The notes: generated by a model from the sequence alone, not told the origin. 64,000 nucleotides of DNA from Sphingomonas sp. IW22 (GCF_041321155.1 NZ_JBGGWB010000001.1:1240001-1304000); one strand, 5' to 3'; shown: positions 9,198 through 19,212, numbered from the stretch's first letter. A program made the numbers and translations.

Positions 9198-9425
9198 ATG
9201 GAACCGCTCTACTACGTCATTGCGATCATGGGCTGCGGCGATGCCGGCACGGCTTGCGAGCAGGCGCGTGTCGAGCCGATCCGTTATCGCTCGGCGCTGG
9301 AATGTCAGGCAGCGATGCCCGCAGCACTTACGCGCAACAACGACCTGTCCTTTCCCGAACTGACCGGCGCCTGCCAGCAGCAGGGGACGCGTATGGCGCG
9401 TGTGGACACGCGCCCGCCCGGCTGA
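9198..9425 (+). CDS. Hypothetical small Cys-containing protein
   Basis: A 75-residue protein beginning MEPLYYVIAIMGCGDAG with four cysteines (CG near 13, AC near 20, EC near 35, AC near 58). It has a good ribosome binding site (GGAGG, 9185-9189, about 8 bases before ATG 9198). The spaced cysteines suggest two disulfides in an exported protein, but the hydrophobic start is weak and no domain is recognised. Its stop at 9425 touches the stop of the convergent DUF389 gene at 9426. The ribosome binding site and the cysteine pattern are the main reasons to accept it as real. Confidence 0.7.
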   Translation: MEPLYYVIAIMGCGDAGTACEQARVEPIRYRSALECQAAMPAALTRNNDLSFPELTGACQQQGTRMARVDTRPPG

Positions 9426-10898
9426 TCATTCGGCATCACCCGTCGTCCAGGCGGGCTGGACCGATGTTCCCGTCCCATCCTCGACCCGGATCGTCAGGCC
9501 CGCGCGCTGAAGCGCCTCGCCCACGGAAGTCGTCCCCTCCTCCCCGCCCGTGATCGTAACCGGCAGGCCGGTTCGCTGCGCCGCCCAGATGACGGTGGCC
9601 AGCGCCGCCGCATCGGGCGCTTCATCCGCGATGACGATTTCCGGCAGGTCGAGCGCAGGCGGCACCAGTTCGATGCGCCACGCCGGGGCTGTCCGCGCCA
9701 CGCGCTGCTCCAGCAGGCGATAGGTCTCCAGCGAGGCGCCCGGTAATGGCTGTGCGCGGACCACGGCGTGACGTTGCTCGACATCGATCAGGATCGATTC
9801 GCGCGGCGCCCCCGATACGATGGACAGTTGCTCGACCAGCCGCTCACCAGTGCGGTCGCTCAACTGGCCCGCCGCGTTCGCGATCTGCGCCGCTTCCGCC
9901 TCAGCGCCCGTGCCCACGCGATATTGCTCGATCGACACCGCGACCGGGCGACCTGTGCGACGGCGAAGAACTGACGCGGCATGACGTTCGGCATTGCGAT
10001 TGTAACGCGGGGTCAGCACCGTCGCGGTCACACGGATGGGATCGCGGCCATAAGCGATATCGACCTGGCTCAGCCGCGCCTCGCCACCGAATTCATCGGC
10101 GATGACTTCGCGCGCCTGACGTGAGAACAGCGATTCCCACGCAATCTGACGCAACGACACCGCCAGCGGAACCGCAAGCGCCGCCAGCAGGCCCAGGACC
10201 ATCACCGTCTGGAACAAGGTATGCTGCGGCGACAGATGGGCGCCGAACCCGTGGATGCGCGCAATCACGGCGGCCGCCAGCGCGATCGTCATCAGGTTGG
10301 TCACAAACAGCAGCAGCGAACCGCCGAAGACCGTCCAGTTCTGGGTCGCCAGACCAAAGCCGACAACCGCCAGCGGCGGCATCAATGCCGTGGCGATGGC
10401 CACGCCGACGACCGTGCCTGACCGGCCGTGAATGACGGCGTAGCTGCCCGCCAGCGCCGAAAACAGCGCCACCATCAGGTCGAACAGGTTGGGCCGCGTA
10501 CGCGCCGCAATCTCGTCGGTCACATTCTGGAGCGGCGACAACAGCACGACCAGCGCGGTGAACGTCACCGCCAGCACGATGCCCAGCGCCAGCGCGGTCG
10601 CGCCCGTGCGGATCTCCGGCCAGTCAAAGGTCGCAAGACCAAAGCCCAGTCCGATGATCGGCCCCATCAGCGGGGAGATCAACATTGCCCCGATCACCAC
10701 CGCCGGTGAGGATAGCAACAGGCCCAGCACCGCGATGCCCGCCGACATCAGGATCATGAACGCATAGCGTCCATTCCAGCCCGCATCGTCGCGGACCTGT
10801 TCGATTACAGCCGCGTGATTGACATCGCGGCGCATATGCGCGCGCCACCACCGGCGAAGCGCCACAAAGGAGGGCGGACGAGAGGCGTAAACCGTCAT
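9426..10898 (-). CDS. DUF389 / TIGR00341 family multi-pass membrane protein
   Basis: A protein of about 490 residues. The N-terminal half has 6-7 membrane spans, including the family hallmark segments GAMLISPLMGPIIGLGFGLA and GSYAVIHGRSGTVVGVAIATALMPPLAVVGFGLA. The soluble C-terminal part (about 290-490) is rich in alternating beta/alpha and probably lies in the cytoplasm or periplasm. The function of DUF389 is not established. The start at 10898 (MTVYASRPPSF) is a choice: 10940 is also in frame but would crowd the divergent nhaA leader. It is transcribed divergently from nhaA with about 80 bp between, so they may share regulation. Confidence 0.85.
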   Translation of the reverse strand: MTVYASRPPSFVALRRWWRAHMRRDVNHAAVIEQVRDDAGWNGRYAFMILMSAGIAVLGLLLSSPAVVIGAMLISPLMGPIIGLGFGLATFDWPEIRTGATALALGIVLAVTFTALVVLLSPLQNVTDEIAARTRPNLFDLMVALFSALAGSYAVIHGRSGTVVGVAIATALMPPLAVVGFGLATQNWTVFGGSLLLFVTNLMTIALAAAVIARIHGFGAHLSPQHTLFQTVMVLGLLAALAVPLAVSLRQIAWESLFSRQAREVIADEFGGEARLSQVDIAYGRDPIRVTATVLTPRYNRNAERHAASVLRRRTGRPVAVSIEQYRVGTGAEAEAAQIANAAGQLSDRTGERLVEQLSIVSGAPRESILIDVEQRHAVVRAQPLPGASLETYRLLEQRVARTAPAWRIELVPPALDLPEIVIADEAPDAAALATVIWAAQRTGLPVTITGGEEGTTSVGEALQRAGLTIRVEDGTGTSVQPAWTTGDAE

Positions 10899-10979
10899 GC
10901 GCGGGTCGATAAAGGCTTTGCCACGCCTCGACCAGTGCATAGGAAGGGGCGGGCCGTTGCTGACAAAAAGGGGAATTAC

Positions 10980-12218
10980 ATGCCGACCCGACTGGTGGGG
11001 CGTTCACGTTCGGCGCTTCGCAGCTTCCTTCACAGCGAGGCGATGGGCGGGATCGTGCTGATCGCCGCCGCGCTGGCAGCAATGGTGGTCGCCAACCTGC
11101 CCGCGACGAGCGAAGGCTATTTCCACCTTCTGCACATGACCACGGGTCCGGAACTCAGCCCCAAATACGGGCCGATGACGCTGCATCTGTGGATCAACGA
11201 TGCACTGATGGCGATCTTTTTCATGCTGGTCGGGCTTGAGATCAAGCGCGAGCTGATCGACGGCCGGCTCGCCAGCTGGGATCGGCGGCGGCTGCCCGTG
11301 GCAGCGGCAGCGGCGGGCATGATCGTGCCGGCGCTGGTCTATCTCGCGGTGGTCGCGCCCGACCCCGCGCTGACGCCGGGCTGGGCGATCCCGGCGGCGA
11401 CCGACATCGCCTTTGCCATCGGCGTGCTGGCGTTGCTGGGCAAACAGGCGCCCGCCTCGCTCAAGCTGTTCCTGACCACGGTCGCCATCGTCGACGATAT
11501 GGGCGCGGTAGTGGTCATCGCAGTCGTCTATACCGCCGGGATCGGTTGGGGTTGGCTGGCGGCGTCCTTTGGTGTGCTGGCGCTCATGTTCCTGCTGAAC
11601 CGGCGGGGCGTGCTGTCGCTGTGGCCCTATCTGCTGCTGACGCTGCCGCTGTGGCTGTTCGTGTTCAAATCGGGCGTGCATGCGACCGTCGCCGGCGTGC
11701 TGGCGGCAATGGCAATCCCGATCGTCAAATCGCCCGCCGCGCCGGATGCCATACACTCGCCGCTTCACCGGTTGGAGCATATGCTCCACTCCCCCGTGGC
11801 ATTCGTGATCGTGCCGCTGTTCGGCTTTGCCAATGCGGGCGTTTCGTTCGCGGGGCTCAGCCCTGCGATTCTGCTGGAGCCGCTGCCGCTGGCGATCATG
11901 CTGGGCCTGTTCGCGGGTAAGCAGATCGGCATCTTCTCCGCCGTGTGGATTTCGGACAAGACCGGCTTTGCCCCCTGCCCGCGCGCGACATGGCGACAGG
12001 TTTGGGGCGTATCGATGCTGGCGGGCATCGGCTTTACGATGAGCCTGTTCATTGGCGGACTTGCCTTCCCCGGCAATGAATTGCTGATCGACGAGGTGAA
12101 GATCGGCGTTCTGGTCGGATCGATCATCTCCGCTGCGGTCGGCTTCCTCCTGCTGCGCACCGCGCGGCCCATCGCGGACGAGCCGGAACGGATCGCCGAC
12201 GCCGCCGATCACGCATGA
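10980..12218 (+). CDS. nhaA: NhaA, Na+/H+ antiporter
   Basis: A 412-residue inner-membrane antiporter that expels Na+ or Li+ in exchange for protons. It shows the NhaA core PAATDIAFAIGVLALLG (Asp142, equivalent to E. coli Asp133) and IVDDMGAV (Asp172-Asp173, equivalent to the Asp163-Asp164 cation site), along with the GLEIKRELIDGRL segment. Length is slightly above E. coli NhaA (388). The ATG at 10980 has AAGGGGAA about 5 bases upstream. The longer open frame back to 10815 encodes an implausible Arg-rich extension and was not used. A strong bidirectional hairpin follows directly after the stop. Confidence 0.96.
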   Translation: MPTRLVGRSRSALRSFLHSEAMGGIVLIAAALAAMVVANLPATSEGYFHLLHMTTGPELSPKYGPMTLHLWINDALMAIFFMLVGLEIKRELIDGRLASWDRRRLPVAAAAAGMIVPALVYLAVVAPDPALTPGWAIPAATDIAFAIGVLALLGKQAPASLKLFLTTVAIVDDMGAVVVIAVVYTAGIGWGWLAASFGVLALMFLLNRRGVLSLWPYLLLTLPLWLFVFKSGVHATVAGVLAAMAIPIVKSPAAPDAIHSPLHRLEHMLHSPVAFVIVPLFGFANAGVSFAGLSPAILLEPLPLAIMLGLFAGKQIGIFSAVWISDKTGFAPCPRATWRQVWGVSMLAGIGFTMSLFIGGLAFPGNELLIDEVKIGVLVGSIISAAVGFLLLRTARPIADEPERIADAADHA

Positions 12219-12219
12219 A

Positions 12220-12253
12220 AAAGGGCGCGGTGGCCAATGGCCCCGCGCCCTTT
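12220..12253. terminator. Bidirectional terminator between nhaA and etfA
   Basis: A perfect 11-bp inverted repeat, AAAGGGCGCGG at 12220-12230 and CCGCGCCCTTT at 12243-12253, with a 12-base loop that itself contains GGCC..GGCC. On the minus strand it ends in a run of five T (complement of 12218-12222), so it should terminate etfBA well. On the plus strand it follows the nhaA stop by one base. Confidence 0.85.
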
Positions 12254-12271
12254 CCGTTCGACCGCAGTCGA

Positions 12272-13201
12272 TCAGAGCTTTTCGGTCAGCTCCGGCAGCA
12301 GCTTGAACAGATCGCCTACCAGGCCGAGGTCCGCGACCTGGAAAATCGGCGCGTCCTCATCCTTGTTGATGGCGACGATGATCTTGGAATCCTTCATTCC
12401 CGCCAGATGCTGGATCGCACCAGAGATACCGACCGCGACATAGACCTCGGGCGCAACGATCTTGCCCGTCTGCCCAACCTGATAATCGTTGGGGGCATAG
12501 CCCGCGTCGACCGCCGCGCGCGACGCGCCGATGCCGGCGCCCAGCTTGTCGGCCAGCGGCTCGATCAGCTCGTGAAACTGCTCCGCCGAACCCAGCGCGC
12601 GACCGCCGGAGACGATCACCTTGGCGCTGGTCAGCTCAGGCCGCGCCGATGCGGCAATCTCGGACCCGACGAAGCTGGACAGGCCGGCATCGCCCGCGCC
12701 CGTCACTGCCTCGACCGTGCCCGAACCACCCTCAGCCGCCGCCTTTTCAAAAGCAGTGCCGCGAACCGTGACGACCAGCTTCCTGTCGGCGGTCTTCACC
12801 GTGGCGATGGCATTGCCGGCATAGATCGGACGCGTGAACGTGTCCGGCCCTTCGACCGACAGAATGTCGGAGAGCTGCATCACGTCCAGCAGCGCCGCGA
12901 CGCGTGGAGCAATGTTCTTGCCCGTCGTGGTCGCCGGCGCGACAAAGGCGTCGTGGCTGTCCATCAGACTGACGACCAGCGGCGCGACATTTTCGGCCAG
13001 CGCATGAGCATAGGCGGCATCGTCGGCCACATGCACCTTGCCCACACCGGCGATCTTCGCCGCGGCATCGGCAACGCCCGACACGCTCTGACCAGCGATC
13101 AGCAGATGCACTTCGCCAAGCTTTGACGCGGCGGTCACCGCTGACAGCGTGGCATCCTTGACGGCCTGACCGTCATGTTCGACCCAGACGAGCGTCTTCA
13201 C
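12272..13201 (-). CDS. etfA: EtfA, electron transfer flavoprotein alpha subunit
   Basis: A 309-residue FAD-binding subunit. ETF carries electrons from acyl-CoA dehydrogenases to ETF-ubiquinone oxidoreductase. It begins [11 protein letters not shown], and its C-terminal FAD-binding region contains [19 protein letters not shown], and [24 protein letters not shown], all canonical. The GTG start at 13201 overlaps the etfB stop as GTGA, so the two are co-translated in equal amounts. The isovaleryl-CoA dehydrogenase encoded at about 61-62 kb is one likely electron donor. Confidence 0.97.
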   Translation of the reverse strand: MKTLVWVEHDGQAVKDATLSAVTAASKLGEVHLLIAGQSVSGVADAAAKIAGVGKVHVADDAAYAHALAENVAPLVVSLMDSHDAFVAPATTTGKNIAPRVAALLDVMQLSDILSVEGPDTFTRPIYAGNAIATVKTADRKLVVTVRGTAFEKAAAEGGSGTVEAVTGAGDAGLSSFVGSEIAASARPELTSAKVIVSGGRALGSAEQFHELIEPLADKLGAGIGASRAAVDAGYAPNDYQVGQTGKIVAPEVYVAVGISGAIQHLAGMKDSKIIVAINKDEDAPIFQVADLGLVGDLFKLLPELTEKL

Positions 13202-13947
13202 TTGGCAACTCCCATCGCCTTGAGCTTCATCACCAGTTCGTCAACATCGGCAACCTTGACCCCTGCCTGCCGCTTGCCCGGCTCGGCAACCGACACGACC
13301 GTCAGACGCGGCGTGGTGTCGACGCCGTAATCGGCGGCGGTCTTGTTCGCCAGCGGCTTGGACTTTGCCTTCATGATGTTCGGCAGGCTGGCATAGCGCG
13401 GCTCGTTCAGGCGAAGGTCGGTGGTGACGATCGCCGGCAGCTTCAGGCTGACCGTTTCCAAGCCGCCATCGACTTCGCGCGTGACCTTCACGGCCTCGCC
13501 CTCGACCTGGACCTTGCTGGCAAAGGTGCCCTGCGCCCAGCCGGTCAGCGCGGCCAGCATCTGGCCGGTCTGGTTGGCGTCGTCGTCGATCGCCTGCTTA
13601 CCCAGGATCACCATCTGCGGCGCTTCTTCGTCGACAACGCCCTTCAGGATCTTGGCGACGGCCAGCGGCTCGACCGGACCTTCGACGGTGACCAGGATGG
13701 CACGGTCGGCGCCCATGGCCAGCGCGGTCCTGAGCGTGTCCTGCGCCTTGGGCTCGCCGATCGAAACGACGACGATCTCGGTCGCAACGCCCTTTTCCTT
13801 CAAGCGGATCGCCTCTTCGACGGCGATTTCGTCAAAGGGGTTCATGCTCATCTTGACGTTGGCCAGGTCGACGCCGGTGCCGTCGGCTTTCACGCGCGGC
13901 TTCACGTTATAGTCAAGCACGCGCTTGACGGGCACGAGTAGCTTCAC
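13198..13947 (-). CDS. etfB: EtfB, electron transfer flavoprotein beta subunit
   Basis: A 249-residue AMP-binding partner of EtfA. It starts [18 protein letters not shown] and contains [18 protein letters not shown] and the conserved [12 protein letters not shown]. The GTG at 13947 is preceded by AAAGGAG at the right distance; the longer open frame to 13983 adds 12 unconserved residues. It heads the etfB-etfA operon. sucC lies upstream on the same strand but is separated by its own terminator. Confidence 0.97.
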   Translation of the reverse strand: MKLLVPVKRVLDYNVKPRVKADGTGVDLANVKMSMNPFDEIAVEEAIRLKEKGVATEIVVVSIGEPKAQDTLRTALAMGADRAILVTVEGPVEPLAVAKILKGVVDEEAPQMVILGKQAIDDDANQTGQMLAALTGWAQGTFASKVQVEGEAVKVTREVDGGLETVSLKLPAIVTTDLRLNEPRYASLPNIMKAKSKPLANKTAADYGVDTTPRLTVVSVAEPGKRQAGVKVADVDELVMKLKAMGVAK

Positions 13948-14071
13948 CAGTGGCTCCTTTCCCTGCGACGGGTCTGTTTTCAAACTTCGGTACGCACCGT
14001 TTCTGGGCGTTCATGGCCGGTTTCGCAAGTCCGGTACGGGCCAGGCGGCGTTCCGTAGCGGCAAATGCAAG

Positions 14072-14098
14072 AAAGGCCCGGGCGTTGCCGCCCGGACC
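14072..14098 (-). terminator. Rho-independent terminator of sucC
   Basis: Read on the minus strand, a 10-bp stem (14098-14089 with 14084-14075, one G-U wobble) closes a GCAA tetraloop and is followed by TTTC. It lies about 27 bases after the sucC stop and before etfB, so sucC is probably transcribed alone. Confidence 0.85.
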
Positions 14099-14124
14099 CT
14101 TCAACGCGAATCACCCGATTGGGT

Positions 14125-15324
14125 TCAGGCGACTTTCTTGACCTCGGCCACGATCTTCTTGGCGGCGTCGCCCAGATCGTTGGCCGGGACGATCGGCAGA
14201 CCCGAATTGGCCAGGATGTCCTTGCCCTGCTGGACGTTGGTGCCCTCAAGACGGACGACCAGCGGCACCGACAGGTTCACTTCACGCGCAGCGGCGACGA
14301 TGCCGTCGGCGATGATGTCGCACTTCATGATCCCGCCAAAGATATTGACCAGGATACCCTCGACCGCGGGGTCGCTCAGGATGATCTTGAACGCCGCGGT
14401 CACCTTTTCCTTCGAAGCGCCGCCGCCGACGTCGAGGAAGTTGGCCGGGAATGCGCCGTTCAGCTTGATGATGTCCATCGTCGCCATCGCCAGGCCCGCG
14501 CCGTTGACCATGCAGCCGATGTTGCCGTCCAGCTTGATGTAAGCGAGGTCGTACTTCGACGCTTCCAGTTCCATCGGATCTTCTTCAGTCTCGTCGCGCA
14601 GTTCGACCAGATCCTTGTGACGGAACAGCGCGTTGCCGTCGAAGCCGACCTTGGCGTCCAGGACCATCAGCTTGCCATCGTCGGTAACGGCCAGCGGATT
14701 GATCTCGATCTGCTCGGCGTCGGTGCCGAGGAACGCGTCATACAGCTTGGACGCGACATTCGCGGCCTGCTTGGCAAGGTCGCCGGTCAGTTCCAGCGCA
14801 GCAGCCACGGCGCGGCCGTGATGCGGCATAAAGCCGGTGGCGGTGTCGATGTCGATCGAGTGGATCTTTTCCGGCGTGTCATGCGCGACGGTTTCGATGT
14901 CCATGCCGCCTTCGGTCGAGGCAACCATCGACACCCGGCCGGTCGCGCGGTTGACCAGCAGCGCCAGATAGAATTCCTTGGCGATGTCGACGCCGTCGGT
15001 CACGTACAGGCGGTTGACCTGCTTGCCGGCGTCGCCCGTCTGGATCGTGACCAGCGTGTTACCGAGCATTTCGGTGGCCGCGTGGCGAACATCGTCCTCG
15101 GTCTTGGCAAGGCGAACGCCGCCCTTGGCGTCGGGGCCGAGTTCCTTGAACTTGCCCTTGCCGCGGCCGCCAGCATGAATCTGTGCTTTCACGACATAGA
15201 GCGGTCCGGGCAGCTTCTTGGATGCCTCGACCGCTTCTTCGACGCTGAGGGCGGCAAAGCCGGCGGGTACGGGCACGCCGAACTTGGCGAGCAGTTCCTT
15301 GGCCTGATATTCATGGATATTCAT
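14125..15324 (-). CDS. sucC: SucC, succinyl-CoA synthetase beta subunit
   Basis: A 399-residue ATP-grasp subunit of succinyl-CoA ligase, the substrate-level phosphorylation step of the TCA cycle. It begins [20 protein letters not shown] and has the [18 protein letters not shown] nucleotide-binding stretch, [33 protein letters not shown] and [10 protein letters not shown], all diagnostic. sucD is not adjacent, so the alpha subunit must be encoded elsewhere. The start at 15324 fits the family exactly. Confidence 0.97.
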   Translation of the reverse strand: MNIHEYQAKELLAKFGVPVPAGFAALSVEEAVEASKKLPGPLYVVKAQIHAGGRGKGKFKELGPDAKGGVRLAKTEDDVRHAATEMLGNTLVTIQTGDAGKQVNRLYVTDGVDIAKEFYLALLVNRATGRVSMVASTEGGMDIETVAHDTPEKIHSIDIDTATGFMPHHGRAVAAALELTGDLAKQAANVASKLYDAFLGTDAEQIEINPLAVTDDGKLMVLDAKVGFDGNALFRHKDLVELRDETEEDPMELEASKYDLAYIKLDGNIGCMVNGAGLAMATMDIIKLNGAFPANFLDVGGGASKEKVTAAFKIILSDPAVEGILVNIFGGIMKCDIIADGIVAAAREVNLSVPLVVRLEGTNVQQGKDILANSGLPIVPANDLGDAAKKIVAEVKKVA

Positions 15325-15528
15325 CGCGCGGGCTTCCTTCCTTCGGAATTGGGGTCGCGGCAGGTGTTTGCCAGTGCCCTAAGCACAGCCGCGCGGATGA
15401 ATCCAGTCCCGATCGACTCAACGGACAAACTCTTTTTCGCACCTGCTTCGCAGTCGCAATAGGGTTGGCGAACTGCTCCTGGCCTTTTCCACTTGCCGCA
15501 CCCCGGCTTCATCATCACAAGACGGGCA

Positions 15529-15996
15529 ATGGAGTTCGTCATTTCGACCGTCGCGGAAACCATCCAGATCGCAATCGCGCCGGTGTTCCTGCTCGCCGGG
15601 ATCGCCGGGCTGTTGAACGTGCTGACCGGGCGACTGGCGCGGGTGATCGACCGGGCGCGTTCGCTCGAGCAGCTACATCCGCGCACCACTGGTCCCGAAC
15701 ATGATCGCCACGTCTGGGAATTGCGGCGCATCGACCGGCGGATCACGGTCATCAACCTGTCGATTTCGCTGGTGACCGCATCGGCGATCGCCATCTGCGC
15801 GGTCGTTGCATTGCTGTTCATCGCGGAATTATCACACCTGCGGATCGGCACCGTCGTGGCCAGCGCGTTCATCGGTTCGATGGTCATGCTGATCCTGGGA
15901 CTGGTCTTTTTCCTGATCGAAGTGCGTATGTCGCTGAAGGCGTCGCATATTCGGGAGGAGTTGCTGGAGCGCGACCGCACACGGCTGGACCGGTGA
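15529..15996 (+). CDS. DUF2721 family membrane protein
   Basis: A 155-residue protein with three membrane spans: about 10-35 (AIAPVFLLAGIAGLLNVL), 80-105 and 110-135. A charged cytoplasmic linker (RLARVIDRARSLEQ) lies between the first and second. This arrangement matches DUF2721, whose function is unknown. I chose the ATG at 15529; a TTG at 15493 would add twelve residues. The next gene overlaps its stop as GTGA, so the two are likely co-translated. Confidence 0.8.
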   Translation: MEFVISTVAETIQIAIAPVFLLAGIAGLLNVLTGRLARVIDRARSLEQLHPRTTGPEHDRHVWELRRIDRRITVINLSISLVTASAIAICAVVALLFIAELSHLRIGTVVASAFIGSMVMLILGLVFFLIEVRMSLKASHIREELLERDRTRLDR

Positions 15997-16424
15997 CGGG
16001 CGGGCGGCGGGCGCTGCAACTGTCGGTTGCCGCGGCCAGCCTGGTACCGCTGTCGGTCGCCACGATCAGCTTGCTGCGCGGCCCCATATGGCTGGGACAG
16101 GCAGCGCCGATCGCGACCGATCTGGACAGCCATTTCCGTTATCTGTCGGGTATCTTTCTTGCCCTAGGCATCGCCTTTGCCAGCTGCATTCCCGCCATTG
16201 AGCGCAAGGGCCCGCGCTTTCGGCTGCTCGCGGCGATGGTCGTTGCCGGCGGAATCGGAAGGGCCTGGAGCGCGTATCAGGTCGGCGGACCATCGGCGGG
16301 GCACATAGCCGGACTCGCAATCGAGCTGGGCCTGGTCCCCGCACTGGTCCTTTGGCAAGCGATCGTCGCCGTGCGTTACCGCACCGGGTCTAGTCCCGGC
16401 CCGGCATCGGCCGACGGCGCATAA
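15993..16424 (+). CDS. DUF4345 family membrane protein
   Basis: A 143-residue hydrophobic protein with four predicted spans, containing the DUF4345-like FRYLSGIFLALGIAF segment followed by GGIGRAWSAYQVGGPSAGH. The GTG start at 15993 overlaps the upstream TGA. Its last 49 bases run antisense into the 3' end of the convergent amidase gene. Function unknown. Confidence 0.75.
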   Translation: MTGGRRALQLSVAAASLVPLSVATISLLRGPIWLGQAAPIATDLDSHFRYLSGIFLALGIAFASCIPAIERKGPRFRLLAAMVVAGGIGRAWSAYQVGGPSAGHIAGLAIELGLVPALVLWQAIVAVRYRTGSSPGPASADGA

Positions 16425-17911
16425 CGCGGCGCGGGAAAGGCACCGCGCGCCGCCTCGAACCCGGCACCTGCATCGAACAGCAACTGCTCGCTCCATTTCG
16501 CGCCGATAAACGACAGGCCGACGGGCAGATCGTCGAGCAGCCCCATCGGCACCGTCAGATGCGGATAGCCCGAAATCGCGGGCAGGCCGCTGGCCGACGG
16601 GCCACTCACCTGATCGCCATGCACCGGGTCCGACAGCCAAGCCGCGCCATAGCTGGGAGTCACGATCAGCCGGACGTCGGCCAGCATCGTGTCCAGCGCC
16701 TGCGTCGCCAGTGCCTTGGACTTCTCCCGCGCGGGGCGATAGCCGGGGTCGGCGGTACCGCCGGTCTTTTCCGCCGCCTCGAAGATATCCTGTCCAAAGA
16801 AGGGCATTTCCGTCGCGGCATTGGTGCGGTTGAAGGCGATGACGTCGGCCAGCGTGCGGACCTTCACCGTGCCCGGCGTGGTCGCCAGATAATCGGCCAG
16901 ATCGGACTTCAGCTCCATCTTGAGTACGTCGAACTCCGCGGCGCCCATGCCCTCGGTATCAGGCCGCTTTACGTCGACCAGTACCGCACCCGCGCCGCGC
17001 AAAAGTGCCAGCGCCGCGTCGAATCGTGCGCTCATGTCGCTCGACAGGCGCGCCGGGCGCAGCACACCGACCCGCATGCCCTTCAGCACTGCCGGGTTCA
17101 GCCGCGCGGCATAGTCAACGCGATGGGCATCCGCATCGGCGGTCGCGGCGTCGGCGGGATCGCTGCCCGCCATGGCACCGAGCAGCATCGCGGCGTCGCG
17201 GACGCTGCGCGCCATCGGGCCGGGCGTGTCCTGACTGTGGCTGATCGGCACGACATGCGTACGGCTGACCAGCCCCAGCGTCGGCTTCATGCCGACAAGG
17301 CCGTTGATGGCCGAGGGGCAGACGACCGAGCCATCGGTTTCGGTCCCCACCCCGGCCCAGGCAAAGCCAGCCGCGATCGCCGCACCCGTGCCGCTGGAGG
17401 ATCCGCATGCCGTGCGGTCGAGCGCATAGGGATTGCGGACCAGGCCGCCCGCCGCGCTCCATCCACTCATCGAATCGGACGATCGGATATTGGCCCATTC
17501 GGACAGGTTGGCCTTGCCCAGCATGACGATCCCCGCGTCACGCAGGCGCGCAACGACGGGTGCGTCGCGACCCGTCATGTTGTTCGCCAGCGCCAGGCTG
17601 CCCGCCGTAGTGGGCAATTCGCGCGTGTCGATATTGTCCTTGATGAGGACGGGCAGCCCATGCAGCGCGCCGCGCACTCGGCCCGCCTTGCGCTCCGCAT
17701 CCAGACGTCGCGCCTGCTCGATTGCGTCGGGTGCCACGGCGATCACCGCATTTAGCCGCGGGCCCTTGTGATTCATTGCCTCGATCCGGTCGAGATAGGC
17801 GCGCGTTGTGCGCTCCGCAGACATTTCTCCCCGGTCCTGCGCGGCGGCGGGTGCGGCAAATGCCAACCCCGCCGCCACCGCCAGCCCACAGCGCCCCCAC
17901 GCCCCCGTCAT
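16376..17911 (-). CDS. Secreted amidase-signature family hydrolase
   Basis: A 511-residue protein with a cleavable signal peptide ending near AFAAPAAAQ (residue 25). The amidase signature domain follows: catalytic Lys in LPVLIKDNIDT, the Gly/Ser-rich segment with the Ser-cisSer-Lys triad CGSSSGTGAAIAAGF, then GTETDGSVVCPSAINGLVGMKPT. Periplasmic members hydrolyse diverse amides; the substrate cannot be told from sequence. The nearby nrdB gene on the same strand starts only a few bases upstream, but a functional link is unlikely. Its 3' end overlaps the convergent DUF4345 gene by 49 bp. Confidence 0.9.
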   Translation of the reverse strand: MTGAWGRCGLAVAAGLAFAAPAAAQDRGEMSAERTTRAYLDRIEAMNHKGPRLNAVIAVAPDAIEQARRLDAERKAGRVRGALHGLPVLIKDNIDTRELPTTAGSLALANNMTGRDAPVVARLRDAGIVMLGKANLSEWANIRSSDSMSGWSAAGGLVRNPYALDRTACGSSSGTGAAIAAGFAWAGVGTETDGSVVCPSAINGLVGMKPTLGLVSRTHVVPISHSQDTPGPMARSVRDAAMLLGAMAGSDPADAATADADAHRVDYAARLNPAVLKGMRVGVLRPARLSSDMSARFDAALALLRGAGAVLVDVKRPDTEGMGAAEFDVLKMELKSDLADYLATTPGTVKVRTLADVIAFNRTNAATEMPFFGQDIFEAAEKTGGTADPGYRPAREKSKALATQALDTMLADVRLIVTPSYGAAWLSDPVHGDQVSGPSASGLPAISGYPHLTVPMGLLDDLPVGLSFIGAKWSEQLLFDAGAGFEAARGAFPAPRYAPSADAGPGLDPVR

Positions 17912-17917
17912 GCCGAT

Positions 17918-18973
17918 TTACTCCGCTGCGACACCTGCCTGAGCAAACATATCGCCCAGCGCATCTGCGTCTTCGTTCGCAGGTGCAGCATCGTTTACCT
18001 TTTTACGCTTGTCAAAGCTGTCCCACACATCATTCCAATTTCCGCGCGTGGCGCCCTTGGAATATTCGGTCGCGCGCGTTTCAAAGAAATTGGCGTGCTC
18101 GACACCGTTCAGCAGCGGGGTCAGCCACGGGATGGGATGTTCGTCGATCATGTAGATCGGCTTCAGGCCCAGCTGGCTCATCCGCCAATCGGCGATGTAG
18201 CGGATATACTTCTTGATATCCTTGGCCGTCATGCCGTTCACCGGGCCCATTTCGAACGCCAGGTCGATGAATGCGTCCTCCAGCCGGATCGTCGTCTGGC
18301 ACACATCGGCGATATCGTCCTTGACCGTTTTGGTCAGGCAGTCGCGCTCCTTGGTGAAGGCGTGGAACAGACGGATGATGCCTTCGCAGTGCAGGCTTTC
18401 ATCGCGCACCGACCATGACACGATCTGGCCCATGCCCTTCATCTTGTTGAAGCGCGGGAAGTTCATCAGCATCGCGAACGACGCGAACAGCTGAACCCCC
18501 TCGGTGAAACCGCCGAACATTGCCAGCGTGCGCGCAATGTCCTCATCCGAATCGACGCCGAACTGCTGAAGATAATCGTGCTTGTCCTTCAGCTCGCCAT
18601 ATTCGAGGAACGCGCCATATTCGCTTTCCGGCATGCCAATGGTGTCGAGCAGGTGGCTATATGCCGCAATATGCACGGTCTCCATGTTGCTGAACGCGGT
18701 CAGCATCATCTTGACCTCGGTCGGCTTGAACACGCGGCCATATTTTTCGTGGTAACAGTCCTGCACCTCGACATCGGCTTGCGTAAAGAAGCGGAAGATC
18801 TGGGTCAGCAGGTTGCGTTCATGCTCGGACAGCTTCTGCGCCCAGTCGCGGCAATCCTCGCCCAACGGCACTTCTTCGGGCAGCCAGTGAAGCTGCTGCT
18901 GGCGCTTCCAATATTCATAGGCCCAGGGGTATTCGAACGGCTTGTACTGCTTGCGGGCTTCGGTCAGCGACAT
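17918..18973 (-). CDS. nrdB: NrdB, class Ia ribonucleotide reductase beta (radical) subunit
   Basis: A 351-residue di-iron ferritin-fold subunit that supplies the tyrosyl radical for dNTP synthesis. Ligands can be read directly: Asp67 (QADVEV), Glu98 and His101 in METVHIAAY, with the radical Tyr105 in the expected E-x2-H-x3-Y spacing, so this is a tyrosyl-radical enzyme and not a radical-lost variant. Its partner nrdA is 5.2 kb away with unrelated genes between, an unusual split for this pair. The start at 18973 is well supported by MSLTEARKQYKPFEYPWAYEYW. Confidence 0.96.
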   Translation of the reverse strand: MSLTEARKQYKPFEYPWAYEYWKRQQQLHWLPEEVPLGEDCRDWAQKLSEHERNLLTQIFRFFTQADVEVQDCYHEKYGRVFKPTEVKMMLTAFSNMETVHIAAYSHLLDTIGMPESEYGAFLEYGELKDKHDYLQQFGVDSDEDIARTLAMFGGFTEGVQLFASFAMLMNFPRFNKMKGMGQIVSWSVRDESLHCEGIIRLFHAFTKERDCLTKTVKDDIADVCQTTIRLEDAFIDLAFEMGPVNGMTAKDIKKYIRYIADWRMSQLGLKPIYMIDEHPIPWLTPLLNGVEHANFFETRATEYSKGATRGNWNDVWDSFDKRKKVNDAAPANEDADALGDMFAQAGVAAE

Positions 18974-18993
18974 CGGGGATACTCCGGACAGGA

Positions 18994-19212
18994 TCAGCGA
19001 TTAAGGGCGGTGGCGGCAATCGCGGCAAAGCCCGCGACGAACACGCCGAACATGGTCAGCATCATGCCCGCAATGCGCAGGCCATAGCTTTGCCGTGCGA
19101 TCGGCCCAGCGCCAAAGGCACGGGCCACGCGCGCGGGCGTAATGAGCATCGGCGCGCCGATCGCGAACGCGACCAGCCCGACGAGCAACTGGATGGCAAA
19201 GGCGGTCGTCAT
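18994..19212 (-). CDS. Hypothetical small membrane protein
   Basis: A 72-residue protein made of two hydrophobic helices (about 6-26 and 46-68) joined by a basic loop (PARVARAFGAGPIARQSYGLR). It lies 20 bases upstream of nrdB on the same strand and could be co-transcribed with it. I recognise no family. The ATG at 19212 is preferred over 19236 because the hydrophobic segment then begins at once. Confidence 0.6.
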   Translation of the reverse strand: MTTAFAIQLLVGLVAFAIGAPMLITPARVARAFGAGPIARQSYGLRIAGMMLTMFGVFVAGFAAIAATALNR

